From NCBI GenBank assembly GCA_947846985.1, contig CANTUZ010000002.1, positions 129,728,889 through 129,792,888 on the forward strand: a stretch of DNA of 64,000 nucleotides, read 5' to 3'. Both the position numbers and the translations under genes were made by a program. Positions 46,397 to 58,683 of this stretch are shown piece after piece. The DNA is from Fratercula arctica. Lineage: Eukaryota; Chordata; Aves; Charadriiformes; Alcidae. Position 1 is the stretch's first letter. Every line of letters begins with the position of its first letter. The notes beneath the pieces are model-generated. The model did no database searches. It was not told the origin of the DNA and saw only the letters and a list, made by a program, of their open reading frames with translations.

Positions 46397-49300
46397 AAAA
46401 ATAATTTGTCAATACCAGTTTGTTTCTTTTTGGCAAATTTGCCATTCTTTATTGTTTCACACTGGAATTCGCTGTGATTGAATGGGAACCGCTCTCAGGA
46501 GCACCTGACATCGTTATATACTGCAAGACTGGCATAGCAAACATTGGTCTCATCCTATAAATGTTTTTATGTGCATGAAGATCACTGTTCCAACAAAATG
46601 TCTCTTTCTTCATAGCTTAATTACTGAACATAAATTATACAGTAAAAGAAATAACTTTCAATAGGAACATCAAAATATGACAACTGGCTACACAACCAGA
46701 CATGTTTCTATTTAACACGTCTGATGTAAGGAAGCTATTAATTTTCTAAATGCGTCGCCAAACTTCTTCGTAACACCTGACACAGCATTTTGCTAGGGTA
46801 ATAAAAGAAAGCCTGACAGCTGCAATTTTCTAGAAATATGGATTAAGCCTTTCACTATGCTCTTGGGAAAGTTTTCTCTTCTATAGACTTCCATAATTTG
46901 TTTTAAAATGGCTTGCTTCTGATCATTCAGACCCAGAGTTATCCTGCATCCGCTCCAGCTACAGCCTATGTTTTTGGAATCCAAGTATCAAAGCACTGAA
47001 AAACAAGCATATATTCTTCTACATATTCTCTCTGACACTGCTTTTAAAATTATTTTATTTAAAACATTTCTTTCAGATACTCACAACACTGAAGATTACA
47101 GTAAAAATCACTCTGATAGACCTGATTAACGCTTCCTCTAAAAAAACCTCCAAATTATATTAACTGAAGGGGAACACTGAAGTGAAAGTAGCTGGCTTCC
47201 CCCTCCGAGAACGAGACGCACTGGTGCCTTGTGCTGTCTGGTGACAGGAACTAAATATATTATCTGCATTCTCCATGACATTCCACTTTGAACTTAACAT
47301 GCCAGTAGTCATGGTACGAGTGAATAGACAGCTGCCATGAGGAAGGCATTTAATGTTTGAAACAAAGATTAATAGAGGAACCACAGCTAAATATAAAATA
47401 AATATGAGAGATACATGTGGCAGCTACCTTTATATTTTTCATTTAAAAATATTTCTTCTAAAATTTGCATTGTTTAAAAACCCATCAGGTTACAAGATAA
47501 TAGATTCCTGCTAATATTAAAATTGCATCACGTAGCCCTCTGTTCATGTAGTATCATTTGTGCACAGTAGCAACAGCAGATGTCTAAAAGTAAGTCTACT
47601 AACTTTGTCCTATTTTGGAAAGAGATAAAGAACAAGCTTAAAATTTGCTTTATTTATCCTGGCATTTCCTTCAGTACAACTTTGCATTAATTAATTAAAC
47701 TACTCAATAGACTAAAAAACTACTAAACATATTCTACAATGTTGGGTTATCACAAAATATTCCCACACTATATTCTGACCAGATGAGAACAAAGAAATGC
47801 GAAAGCATTGAAGTCTGCCATTTAAATTTGTGCTCAGTATTTTAAAATGTCAAAGTCTGCTATAGAAAATAATTGCTCTAGAATTTAAATAGTTCAAAAG
47901 CATACAATTTTTCATAGACAGTATAACAGCCTTATGACAATATGTGTGTGCACTCGCAAAAAGGAAGAAACCAGACACAAGAATATGCTTTAAGAGAAAT
48001 TACTGCATTTACAAATCGTAGGAGAAAATTATGGATCAAATTCATGGCTTTAGCTGTGCACACATAACTCCCACTCCCCCCACAGGGACAGATTATACAG
48101 CATTCAAATCTAGACTTCAGATCTTTATCGCTGCAAAAGCATAGAGTCAGTCCCTGTGTGTTTCAGATTTGTCCACTGGAATATAATTGCTATAAGCATC
48201 TACACAGAGATGTTCATAGAAATAATATTTTGAGCTTCACCATTTTCATTACTGAAAGCAAAAGCCTGGAGTACGTTCGTCTTTCATGTCTGGCACCCTC
48301 TCGCTCGACTTTCAAAAGGAAACACAAATCTAATACTCGGGACTGCAAGACACAGTGCTTAGTACAACTTCTATACATAACACAAGTTTACTACAACTAG
48401 CTCAAATTAATTAGACTAATATGATGAGAGGGAAAGCATTACTATCCCATTTTGCAGACAAAGAACAGGCAGAGACTGACTACATGGCATCACTACAGTC
48501 GTGCAAGCAGTTTGCAGGACAGCCATGGAGACAATTCATATATCCCAATGTCAGGTCAGTGTCTTAATGACAAAACCCTCCTTGACACGTAAACATTACA
48601 CCCAATTGTACAAGGACATCTCAAAGCAAAGAAAATTAACTTCTTCCTTCCTCACTGAAGCCTTAGATCTTTAAAAAGTGTCAGCAGAGCAATCATGAAA
48701 CCTCTAGTGACAGTTTGGGCACACTGGGCTAACACAAAGATTTTGGATTGAACACATCGGATGTTACAGCCAGTTAAGCTAGTCCTTCAGTTTTGACGGA
48801 TTCAGGACTGTTAAAAATAATGAAGTTTTAAAACTCCTTTATGAACATCAAACTGAAAGGCTGTGCTGAATGAAGATGATCCCCCGTTCCGAAGCCCAGC
48901 ACCTACACTCCCCATGGGCAGCCGGTTTGGGATCCCAACGGTACTTGTTTAGGGTTCTTCCAAGAGCCTCTACAGCCTGCTGACACCACCGTCACACACT
49001 TCATCGCACCCATGTTTATTTTTGTTGGCAGACCTACACAGGTCCTGTGTAACACTTCTTAGCACTTAATTCACTCAAAGGTTACTTTTACACCTACAAA
49101 TGACTCACAGAAAACAAATGTTAAAGTACAAAATACATTGGGTTTGTCAGCACTTGTTTCTGACAACGCTCTCTGACTTATAAAAGTCACTCTCACAATT
49201 TCTCAGCAGGGTGCAAGATTTACAGGCAGAATCGTAACACCCTCTGAACCCTCCATCTCACAAGGATTTGGGGTTAAAGATCCTTAAGCATGAAACATTT

Positions 49301-50048
49301 GCCAAGTAACCCCATATTAAGAACTAAAAAGAAAAAAATACTACAAGAGCTCTGTGACAGTAAATGTCATTATTTCTGTAATAAAAAGCATGGCAAAAGT
49401 TCATAATCCTCTCTAGGTAATAGCAGTAGCAACTGCATAAAGTCTGCCACTGAGGAGTCAGTTTGACACGAACTGTCCACAACTGCTCAGCAAAACCAAG
49501 AAGGACGCGACTTCTATTTCTAGCAGCTGTCTCTAATGCTGAACGCCCGGAGCACGTTTTATAACAGGGAATAACATTTTCCTACTTAGCCGTTGACAAT
49601 GAGAAACGAGAGTGGCACAAAACACCAGTGATTGAATAAGATGAGTGCAGAAAAAAAAAAAAAATATCCCCAAAAGAGTACTGGCCTTTCGACAAAAACA
49701 GCTGAGATCCACAGATTATTATTAGCACAAGCTGACAGTGAATGGGAAGAAAGCCAAAGGTGTACCAGAGCTTAAGGAAAGGACTCAGGATGACCTAAAA
49801 AGCATCAGTGTAAATTTGGCATTAGTGTGAAGTAAGCAAATAGTCACAACGCTCATCAGCAGAAGATAGGTATAGAACTGATACCTCCCAAAGTCATTCT
49901 GGGAAAATGTTTAACACACATTTTTAGTTTTATGGCAGGTCATGGAAGACTTGAAAGCTCAGAGTCACAAATAACTTACCAGGCGTGAGCCGGTATGATC
50001 CTTGGTCATGTGCTAACCTCAACTGAAAAAATGACTGTTCTGTGCCAG

Positions 50049-50093
50049 GAAAAGTCAAAACAAAGACAAGAACTCAAAGGCTAGGAAAGGCAG
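50049..50093 (+). other. Possible 45-nt exon bounded by splice signals
   Basis: TTCTGTGCCAG (ending 50048) precedes it and AGGCAG|GTGAGTGG follows (GT at 50094-50095). The donor is near perfect and the acceptor is moderate. Two of three frames are open and encode K/Q/R-rich peptide. An opposite-strand pair with similar scores lies at 49980-50022, which shows how easily such pairs arise. Confidence 0.12.
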
Positions 50094-50701
50094 GTGAGTG
50101 GAGAAGCACTTTCACCTGGAGGTAGAAGGAGGGAGCAAATGACTTGTCCTTCTTTCTTCCAAACTTCTTCATCTCTCTTACAGTTCAGAGTCATTGTCCA
50201 CAGCATTTTACTGCCCACTCACTCATGCATTATACCACACAGCGCAGTTCCCGCCTTCCTCCTCACCTTCAGCTTGCCCACCACAGCCTCCTCCTGCACA
50301 ACACATCGAATGCCGTAACATGCAGTAACAGCTGTAAAACACGGGAGAATGGACATGCTCTGCATAGGTTTCTTGAAATTGTGTTAGATATAAGTCTGAT
50401 GGACTAATAGGCCTGGGGAGTCAAAGGCATTAGCATGACCCTTCTCACTACGCAGTGACAAGCACTCAACACATCTTCGCATTGCAAGTACAGAGAGGCC
50501 ATCACAACCCCTGTAGGACAACGATCCCCACACAGACTGTCTAAACCGTGAATAAAGAAGAGCAGTTAACGCTTTCAAAATGTTTAGGTATTACATACTA
50601 CTTTCCTTTTGATAACACTTCTTACTCTCTTCCCACTCATACGCTGAAACATTTCAAGGGGGAGGTCAAGAGAAGGATAAAACATTTTTGTGGTGTCATT
50701 A

Positions 50702-50723
50702 TAATCCAACTGTCATTGGATTA
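50702..50723. repeat. Perfect inverted repeat, 8-bp arms
   Basis: TAATCCAA and TTGGATTA pair around CTGTCA. Each arm holds TAATCC, the core bound by OTX/PITX/CRX-type K50 homeodomain proteins, so a head-to-head paired site is conceivable. Confidence 0.5.
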
Positions 50724-51074
50724 ACTCTTCTGTGGAAGAAGTCTAGGAAGAGGCAGAAAAAGGATATGGAGCTGCCATATTGCGGGTGTCCAGTCTTTAT
50801 TTTCAAGAGAAACCAAAGAAAATACTCACAAAAGGAGAGGGAAGCGCAATTAAAATAAAAAACAGCTTCTGTGTCTCCTATGCACTTATAATTGTCATTT
50901 GCTGACCAAGTTGAGCTCATGATCTTATCAGCCATTCTGAAATCTACCAAACTACGCTAGCACCAGATAATGTAAGGCTTAGTTTTAGCAGCTTCGCCAG
51001 CTGAGGATCCACAACTGACTTGATAAAGAAACCATGGTGGTTACTCAGGGGAGTTTGTTGGGTTTTTTTAACAG

Positions 51075-51135
51075 AAGGCAAATGGAGATGGGAAAGACGA
51101 GGAACACACTGGAGGATGGAAAAGCAGTACACAAG
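51075..51135 (+). other. Possible 61-nt exon bounded by strong splice signals
   Basis: GGGTTTTTTTAACAG (ending 51074) and CACAAG|GTAAGAGC (GT at 51136-51137) give a strong acceptor and donor. All three frames are open across the interval, one reading KANGDGKDEEHTGGWKSSTQ with one base left over. That frame would join in phase with the candidate exon at 55787-55919, which needs one carried base. No protein family is recognised. Confidence 0.18.
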
Positions 51136-51459
51136 GTAAGAGCTGAATCCCACATCTTGCACTCCAAGTGCTTGGGATTTAACCGCAGTGGATAGGAGTG
51201 GTGATGCAGACTCTCTTTTCTGTCCCAAGCTCTAGGATTTATTCAGCGACATTGCAGCAGGTACTGGCTCCAAGTGTGCACTGAAGCCAGGGTGGCTGAA
51301 CTACCTGAGGCCTGAGCGTCAACAGATCTCACTGGCTACTGATATTTAACAACAGGAATAAAGCTGTGTTAGAGCTAATCTGTTGGTGCATCTGCTCAAC
51401 TAAAAGAAAAGAAAAAATAGCCACTGGCTAACTATTATGGTCATTGATTATATTTATTT

Positions 51460-51480
51460 TTCATTAAAAACATTAATGAA
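51460..51480. repeat. Perfect inverted repeat, 8-bp arms
   Basis: TTCATTAA and TTAATGAA pair across five bases in very AT-rich DNA, where such matches are likely by chance. Confidence 0.5.
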
Positions 51481-52114
51481 TATTTTTTCAAAAAATTAAA
51501 TTAAGTAATTCAGGTCTCAGAAACTGCTTTTAGAACAGATGGGCTTACAACTCTGACATTTACTCTTCCATCATATCTTGCTCTAAAATAAACACACAAG
51601 TTCTCTAAGCAACAACTTGCTTTTCTCTTTCCTCTCTCTGTGCCACCTACCAGAATGGGTCTTTGATCTTCCTCTAGATATAAAGCATAACAATATATTT
51701 AAAAAAAAAAAAAAATCACAGAGCTACTGTATGACCTTAACATAATACTACATAAATAATAGAATGTTTCCAAACATTGTCTTTTCTTGGTCAGTGAGAT
51801 ACAGTGGTGAGTCGATACATGGAGTTTTGCTGGAAGGCTATGTCCCCACTCTCCCAAAACCTGTCTAACCCTTCCAAGTCAGACAAAAAATCAGAACTCT
51901 CCGTAAGTTTCACTAGCAAGGGGAGAAGAAAGTTTTGGAGAAAGAGCTTTTAACAAAAAGATTAGATGACAAAAGAAAGGAGGAGGGGCAGGTGGCTGGA
52001 ATGGGTGTTTCTCTTACCACGCTGACTATCCTACAACCCAAAGAATGCCAACTAAGAGCGTAAACCCCGCTTCTACCTGACTAGAGATGGAATTCAAACT
52101 TCTCCCCCAGGAAA

Positions 52115-52142
52115 ATGATTCTATGATTCTATGATTCTATGA
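52115..52142 (+). mobile_element. Orphan CR1 octamer tail, (ATTCTATG)n without an element body
   Basis: Three and a half ATTCTATG units stand alone. The sequence immediately to the left (AACTTCTCCCCCAGGAAA) does not match the CR1 3' UTR. The same octamers end the CR1 copies at 17518 and 33355. This may be an insertion truncated almost to zero length, or a body lost by deletion. Confidence 0.65.
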
Positions 52143-54454
52143 AAGTATCTTCCCTTTTGCTTTTTTGGAACAGACTGCTCTCAAACCTCTCCCTCAGAAT
52201 ATCTGTAGTCAAGTGGGTAGGGACACTCGTTCCTCGCAAGGGCGAGATGTTGACTCACCTCTCTGCTCCAACCCAAGCCATCAGTCATGACCATGCGTCC
52301 CCAAAGCACCAGAGTGAAGAGGGCGTGGAATGGAATCACGTCTTCCCAACTTGCAACTGATGCCAGCACCCACAGGTTTTGGTTTTTTGGTCAAAACTGT
52401 TAATCCCAATTCAACACAAATTCACCAAGAGTTTCCGTTTCAAAGCTATTCTTTTTTTTTAAACTGAATACATTCAGTGAGAAAGGTTCTGAATGTTATT
52501 GCACCTAAAATTGATTTTATTTTTCCAACCTCTTATTCCGTCATTCTGATCTTATAAAAAGACACATTTTTTTCCTGCAAATCTTACCTCATTTACCTCT
52601 TTAGTTCACCACAGCTATACCAACACTTTTACTACTCACTGCAATGAGCTCTGCTATTCAGCTCATGCATCAAATGTGTTGCATACCATGTGAAAAGCAA
52701 AATTTTGCCACCTCAATTCTCAGCTGGAGAAGGGAGCTCTTTTTGGTGACAGCCTGTTCGCCTTAACTGATCAAACAACTCTTTCTAACAACGACAAAAA
52801 GCTTTACTCGGATCTCACCCCAGTGCTCTACTGTCACATCTGCAGCGATTAAAAAACCTCCCACTGTAAAAGTTACCCCAGGATAGTAAGTTCTGTTCTC
52901 AGCCATTGGCACATAATACAAAAGCTTTACACATCGTCACAGGGCGCTCTGGTCTCTTGTGGAACGCTTGTGAGAAACAAAAAAACAAACCAAACTGGGA
53001 AATCTCACACAGATAAAGGGGACTCACAAAGAGAACCTGTTGCTTCAAATAATAACAAAAAGTATGCTTGGCTTGTTTTGCAGCTTCATTTCCATGGTTA
53101 TCTATGGTGTAAGGAAATGGCCTCGAAAATGCTGTCTACATACTGGAGTTTGGTGACCAAATTCTCCCTGATATAGTTGGGAGAGTTCACCTTCAACAAA
53201 ACAGGCAGGAGGGTAAAATTCAAAAACCGGTCATCCTGGGTTTTTAAAAATGCTTTGGGGATGTTGAAATATCCTGTTGTTTTAGCTTTGACGGAAAGAG
53301 AAGTCCTATTCCCGTGTGGCTCAGTTTTCCGTGTTGAAGAGACGGCCGTGTACAGCGGTGCCAGCAGCGAGAAGGCAGCAGCAGGGCATCTGCTGGGCAG
53401 GAGACACCACCGGCCCCTCTGCCTTGGGCATGCGCGAGACTACGGCTGCCCACCTACAGCAACCAAATCAGCAAAATCGTTCAAGAGCGTATTAGACAAG
53501 CTAAAGAGGTTTCTAGGCTTCTAGCTAAAACTTTGGGTAAGACTCTGTGGGAAATGACTTTCTGAAACATACAATTAAACAACAAAAATAATTAGACCAA
53601 TGCTTACAATAGGGAGGCTTTGAATACCCAGACTCCCATAGCATATAAACCAGGAAAAGTTAATAACCAACTATTACATTACAATACCAGCTATATTTTT
53701 TATTTCTTAAGAAATAAGAAGAGGTTCCAAAGGTGCAAGCACGCATCCAGTCATGCTACCAGACATGCTCCCACTACTGACAATTGGCATGGTGGGTATG
53801 CTTCACACACATAATCTCTTGGAAGTTATGAAGCTTTATATGAAACTTTATAACTGCATCACCTGGAAGCCAAGATGAAATTCATCCCCCACGTTTTCTG
53901 GTTTTGTATTTTAATACATGCAATCCATAGATCTCACTAAACCAAGCACTTATATATACAAAATAGTGAACGACACTCCTAAGAGGTGAATGATCTGCAG
54001 CAGTACATTCACTCTGTACTCTGCAAATATAACAAGAGCACAAAAAGACAAAATTACTAAATAGGAGGATAAAAGACAAATAAAATTAAAAAAAAACCCC
54101 AACACTGGGAGCAACTCTGATGCTTGAACAAGGCTCCTAGTGCTATTTTAGATGTCCTAGACACCTACACAGGACTAGGTGACCTGCGCAGAGCCTCAGA
54201 AGACTCAGACTTCACTGAAGCGGATGCTGAGGGTCTAGAGACATTACACAGGCTGAGCACCATACGTTACAGCTAAACACCTGAAACTGGAAAAGGGCTT
54301 AAGTTCTGTAGATTGAAATGCAAACCCAGGAGAACGCAGGACAAAAAAAAAAACCACCCTGAAGAACCATTTGCTATTGGCTCAGGTTATTGTAAAAACT
54401 TCATGAAAAACATGTGAAAAGCCAACATTTGCCTGTGGTAATAAAAGAATGCTC

Positions 54455-55290
54455 AGTCAAGACGAGACCACTGCAGTAAAGCTAAATGAATTATTCGCAT
54501 AATGCTCACTATGCAGGAAGAGAAGACCCTGACAGCTCTAAACCAAATGTTAGCAAAGGAAGCTTTGGGGCAAATTAAGAAAATGAAGAGGCACAAAATA
54601 CTCAAACCCAAGAGTTCACCCAAGCGCTCTAAAACATGGAAGAATGATCAAATCAGCTGCTATAATAAACAAGAGAATTGGTAGGCACATGGGAATATGA
54701 TGAAATTGGGAAGAGCAAGCATGACTTTGTAAAGAGAAGTCATAACTTCAAGATTACTAGCATTTCTGTAAGGAGTTAATGGTTATTTGGATAAGGATGA
54801 TTTGGTTAATGTAGTATATTTAGATTTCTGAAAAGCTCTCAAGCCAAAAGCTCTTAAACAATTTGTCACAGGGTAAAATAAAAGGTCTGTCATTAATTAC
54901 TATTTAAGGGATGGAAGAGAACAAGTGAGCAGTTTTCACAAAGTTGCTGCTCTATTAAACATACTACTGTTCACAAGAAAGTGAACTTGGAGTTGTTGCC
55001 AATAATTTTCTGAAAGCAACAGCTCAGTGGCCAGTGGCAGTCAAAAGGGTGGATATAACATTAAAAATTATTAGGAAGGAAACAGAGTAAACCAGAAAAC
55101 ATCATAAAGGCAAAGTGCTCACATCTTGACTCTCTCACACAAAGCCCATCACCAGCCTCAGGAAAAACCGAGGCTCTTCAGCTTGGAAGAGGCACCTCGG
55201 CATTGTGAAACAACAGAATTTGATTCCTGATTCCGAAGGAAATGAACAGAGATTGACAATTCATTATTCCTCATGTCAGGAAAACAACAC
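54455..55290 (+). mobile_element. Ancient CR1/L3-like LINE relic
   Basis: About 830 bp. Recognisable blocks in order: GCTAAATGAATTATTCGCAT (LNELFA), AGCATGACTTTGTAAAGAGA (KHDFVKR), the first catalytic block of reverse transcriptase at 54811-54840, and AGGCTCTTCAGCTTGGAAGA (RLFSLEE) at about 55170-55190. Spacing between blocks is shortened by deletions. It is far more diverged than the CR1 copies elsewhere here and is likely to predate the radiation of modern birds. Subfamily cannot be set by eye. Confidence 0.75.
54811..54840 (+). pseudogene. Relic of the reverse transcriptase A motif
   Basis: The bases translate as V-V-Y-L-D-F-stop-K-A-L. The family motif is VVYLDFSKAFD, where D (here GAT, 54823-54825) is a metal-binding catalytic aspartate. 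The serine codon has become TGA and the final F-D pair is lost. This pins orientation and frame of the old element. Confidence 0.75.
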
Positions 55291-55786
55291 CCCCATGTTT
55301 TTGCTGCAGTTATCAGGCAGCAAGCGTAAAATGACAAAAAAAGAACCTTCTTAGAAAATACATAATTAACTTGTGTAACTCATTGCTATAGAGGCTCAAA
55401 GAATAAACACATCCAAATAAAAGCAAGTTCATGATGGGCAGCATTAAATACAAGGGTTTGGATGTAACTTGCATCCTATCAAAAGCAGGATTTTCTCTAT
55501 TTCTCTTACTCTCTTTAAACGTCTGCTGCCAGTCCCTGCTAGATGCAGAACAGCAAGCCAAGTTATGTTGTTTAACCCAATGTAGTGGCACTTCACATAC
55601 CTCTTGCTCTTCTCTGCCAGTCCAAATCTGAGTGTTCTTCAAGCTGTAATACAAGGCTTCTGTTCTGTCCAGCCCCAAAACTGTTTGCTTGTGAGCAGCT
55701 ATTGTCTTTAACTCTCCTTAGTCAGACCAAAATACTGTCAAATTAATTGCACTCATCAGAGGCAAATATTTCATTTAAAATTGCAG

Positions 55787-55919
55787 GTGGAGAAGAAATT
55801 GAGAAGCTGAAGAGTCCGGCCTCCAATAAGTACAAGATATTCTTTGCCCCTGACGATCAAAAGCAGAGGCAACACTGGGAAATAAAAGACAGTCTTTGGG
55901 CAACAATAAACAAGACAAG
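55787..55919 (+). other. Possible 133-nt exon with one open frame
   Basis: ATTTAAAATTGCAG (ending 55786) precedes the interval and GACAAG|GTAAGAAG follows (GT at 55920-55921). Exactly one frame is open through the whole interval; it includes GEEIEKLKSPASNKYKIFF and DDQKQRQHWEIKDSLWATI and is charged and lysine-rich, unlike most AT-rich noise. The acceptor's pyrimidine tract is weak. The same frame is open for only about 58 codons in total, which chance can provide. No family is recognised. Confidence 0.2.
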
Positions 55920-57349
55920 GTAAGAAGAGAAGAGCTGGTCTCCAGTGCTGCAAGGATTTGGCAGCGTCCTTGTCTTCTGTTTATAGAAAGCATAATGGCA
56001 GCACACAGCCCTTCCAGGGACCGAGCAGAGGATTTATGCAGCGTCTGCACTATACAAACCTGCTGGATGTGCCACTTTGCTTTTCCAGTGCCTTACTAAG
56101 ACCAGAGAAAAATAAAACCTAGATCTTACACGTTCTCCCTTTCCAAAATATTGTTGCAAATGACACGAGTCTGATGTACCTATCAGCCTACCACTAAATA
56201 TACCTTGTTCCCAAAAAACCTAATGCTTCAAACTAGAGTAGAAAAATAAAAGTAAAACAGGCCATCCCTAAATTTAGATTCTTTTTTCATGTGCAGATAA
56301 CTGAAGGTGAAAGCAAAGCATATAAGCATTTAACTAGTTGATTCTGAATACAGAGATACTTTTAGATCTTTTAAATTATTTACAGGCCTAAAAGGGTGGT
56401 CAAACATAAAAAATATGTCCAATTATTAAGAGTAAAAATAAAATAAAAAATGGATCATGCTTACTTTCCTAAAAATATCTCCAGTGCTAAACACACATTC
56501 AGCAAGAGCAAATGCCTGAATCTACAAGCATCCAGGCGATACTTACTCTAAAAGCTGTATCTTTTAATCCTCGTTCATTTTGCCCAAATGTAACGCTTAA
56601 ATTATAGTTAAAAATTACTCCTCTGCATAAGGACAGTGTGAAAGTGTGCCTGAAATGACTTACTCTCCTGCTTGCTCCTTTTAAAACAGATTGAGAAAAA
56701 AAAAAAAAATAAGCAATTTTTTATCTTCAAGCAATTTCATTCATTGACTCATGACCGCTAACAACATTTATAGCTCTGTAAATTATAATGAGGATAATCA
56801 AATTCTGTGCTTCAGGGTATGAGCTGATCACCACAGAAGCTGGGAAGAAATCTTCTCCCATCTGCTGCGCGGCACAGTTGTATAGGTGCATTGTTGCTAC
56901 GACGGAAAGTTCACCCTCTGTGAATGCTGGTGGCAGAATATAAGGCTTTGAATGCCAAAAATGTCAGAATGACAAATTCTCTGTGATTGATGAGAAATCC
57001 CTACGAAGCCTCCCCACTCGCTGCCAGTCACTGCTGGTGTGCTATGTCCATGGACCACGAGACCAGGGAGTCTATGACTTCAGGACAGTCTAGACAACAC
57101 AGCGAAAGCAAGGCAGACAGAAACAGAGAAGCATCTCTTTCCTACAAACTCTAAATTTTAATTTCTCCTCTTGTAAACAGGTCCTTGACTGACTAATCTT
57201 ACCCCCAGCAAATATAATTTGATTTCACTGTAGCCATATATGTAAACATAATATGAGAAAATCATGGCATTAACATTATTAACTACTAACAAAATTATAT
57301 TCCTCAAGTAAAAGCTGGAACATAACTTAATTTAATCTAATACATTCCA

Positions 57350-57390
57350 TGCACACAGACACACACAGACACACATATATACACTCACAC
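57350..57390. repeat. Imperfect CA/GA repeat
   Basis: CACACAGACACACACAGACA-type units, then ATATATACACTCACAC. A degenerate dinucleotide repeat. Confidence 0.8.
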
Positions 57391-58640
57391 CAAAATGACA
57401 TTAATTTAAACATCATGTTTCTGAAAGCCACTAATCTGAGGTCAGTATATGTAAGACTGAAAACTGCAAACAGGATTTCTCTGTCATTCTCTATTTGTCT
57501 ATTACCACAGGAAAATACTAAGCACAAATATTTCACAGAAATCTGAAATCAGGAGGAACTTATATTTCAATATCCCATGTAAAATACCAAACTAATACTA
57601 GGACTTTGCTGCGTACGTAGGAGTGACACCACCAATAGCTACAGCTCAATCAAGTACCATAGAGCTTTAAGTGCCAACTTTAAACTTCCATCTTAATATT
57701 GCTATCCATGAAGTTACCAGGACACACTTGTGAGCCCCACAGCAATGCTCTCCAGACCCCTAAGCCTGTAACCTCCCTGTGAATGCCCAGGAGATGGCAC
57801 TTACCCTCTCCCTTAACCATGAGTGTTACATCCATGCAGCTCCCAAGAAGCACTGAAGACATCAGAAGGGAAAGGCTGAGTTGGTGACCGATATCCTTGC
57901 CAAAATATTCTTTTAAGGAAACATACTTCTATTAAGCAGGGGCAGAGAAGCTTCACTACTGGCTTAGCGACTCCTCCTTACAGACAGCAGTCTTTCTGCT
58001 AGGAAGCTCCAGCTTATCTGAGAGTCAATGTCATGGGGGCGAAGCCGAGAGCTGGAGTTGGTCTGTGTCATTCATGTTGCTAAATACAAGGTTGGACCTA
58101 CCACATAAATCTGCATGGTAAATTTGAGACAAAATTTACAAGAGCATGTCTCTAAAGAAGTTGCTGAAATCCATGAGATAGCTCCACACTGTCTTTACCA
58201 TATACATTCAAGCAGCTGAACATGAATTACCTGAATGTTTTAATTTTGCTCCTAAACATTCACATTCTCCCTCTGTCCCCCTAGAAAAGTTCATAGAAAA
58301 TAATGGGTTTATGTTTTCATCAAAATACTTCCTCTTTGTGTCTGCAAGACCACTTTAGACTAGAAAACTCACTTAAAAATTATATTAATTTCCGCATTTA
58401 CTCAAATGGCACCAGGACAGGGGATGTGAGAAAACAGGTATGGCATGGAAGTCTTGGCATCTGAGTATCCCAGCTTTTGAAGCAGCAACAGGAACACATC
58501 CTTCTAATTAAAAATGATCGTTTCAAGAAAAACAGTCTGTACTTAAGAACAGTGTTTCAGGTAGTTCACTTAATACTGCACAGATATACTCTGTACTAAA
58601 GTTTTGTTATAAAAGTGAAATTCAAGAAACAGTTTAGGTA

Positions 58641-58683
58641 TGTGCGTGTGTAAGTAAAGCCGTGTGTGTACGTGTGGGTGTGT
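58641..58683. repeat. Imperfect TG repeat
   Basis: TGTGCGTGTG and CGTGTGTGTACGTGTGGGTG are separated by TAAGTAAAGC. An interrupted TG microsatellite. Confidence 0.8.

Larger units (their letters stand above)
46161..54454. other. Eight kilobases of mostly single-copy DNA, no gene recognised
   Basis: No homologous coding frame. It holds a direct repeat (46357-46396), splice-bounded intervals (50049-50093, 51075-51135), two hairpins (50702-50723, 51460-51480), A runs near 49652 and 51700, and an orphan CR1 tail (52115-52142). The stretch 53280-53520 is GC- and CpG-richer and carries a 115-codon plus-strand frame (53177-53524) without a known domain. Confidence 0.5.

Noticed and set aside
49980..50022. 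Minus-strand interval with TTTTTTCAG acceptor and CCTG|GTAAGT donor
   Set aside because: It competes with the plus-strand candidate at 50049 and illustrates the chance level of such pairs.
58010..58070. CTCCAGC and GCTGGAG inverted pair with a 40-base gap
   Set aside because: Seven-base arms at this spacing are common by chance.
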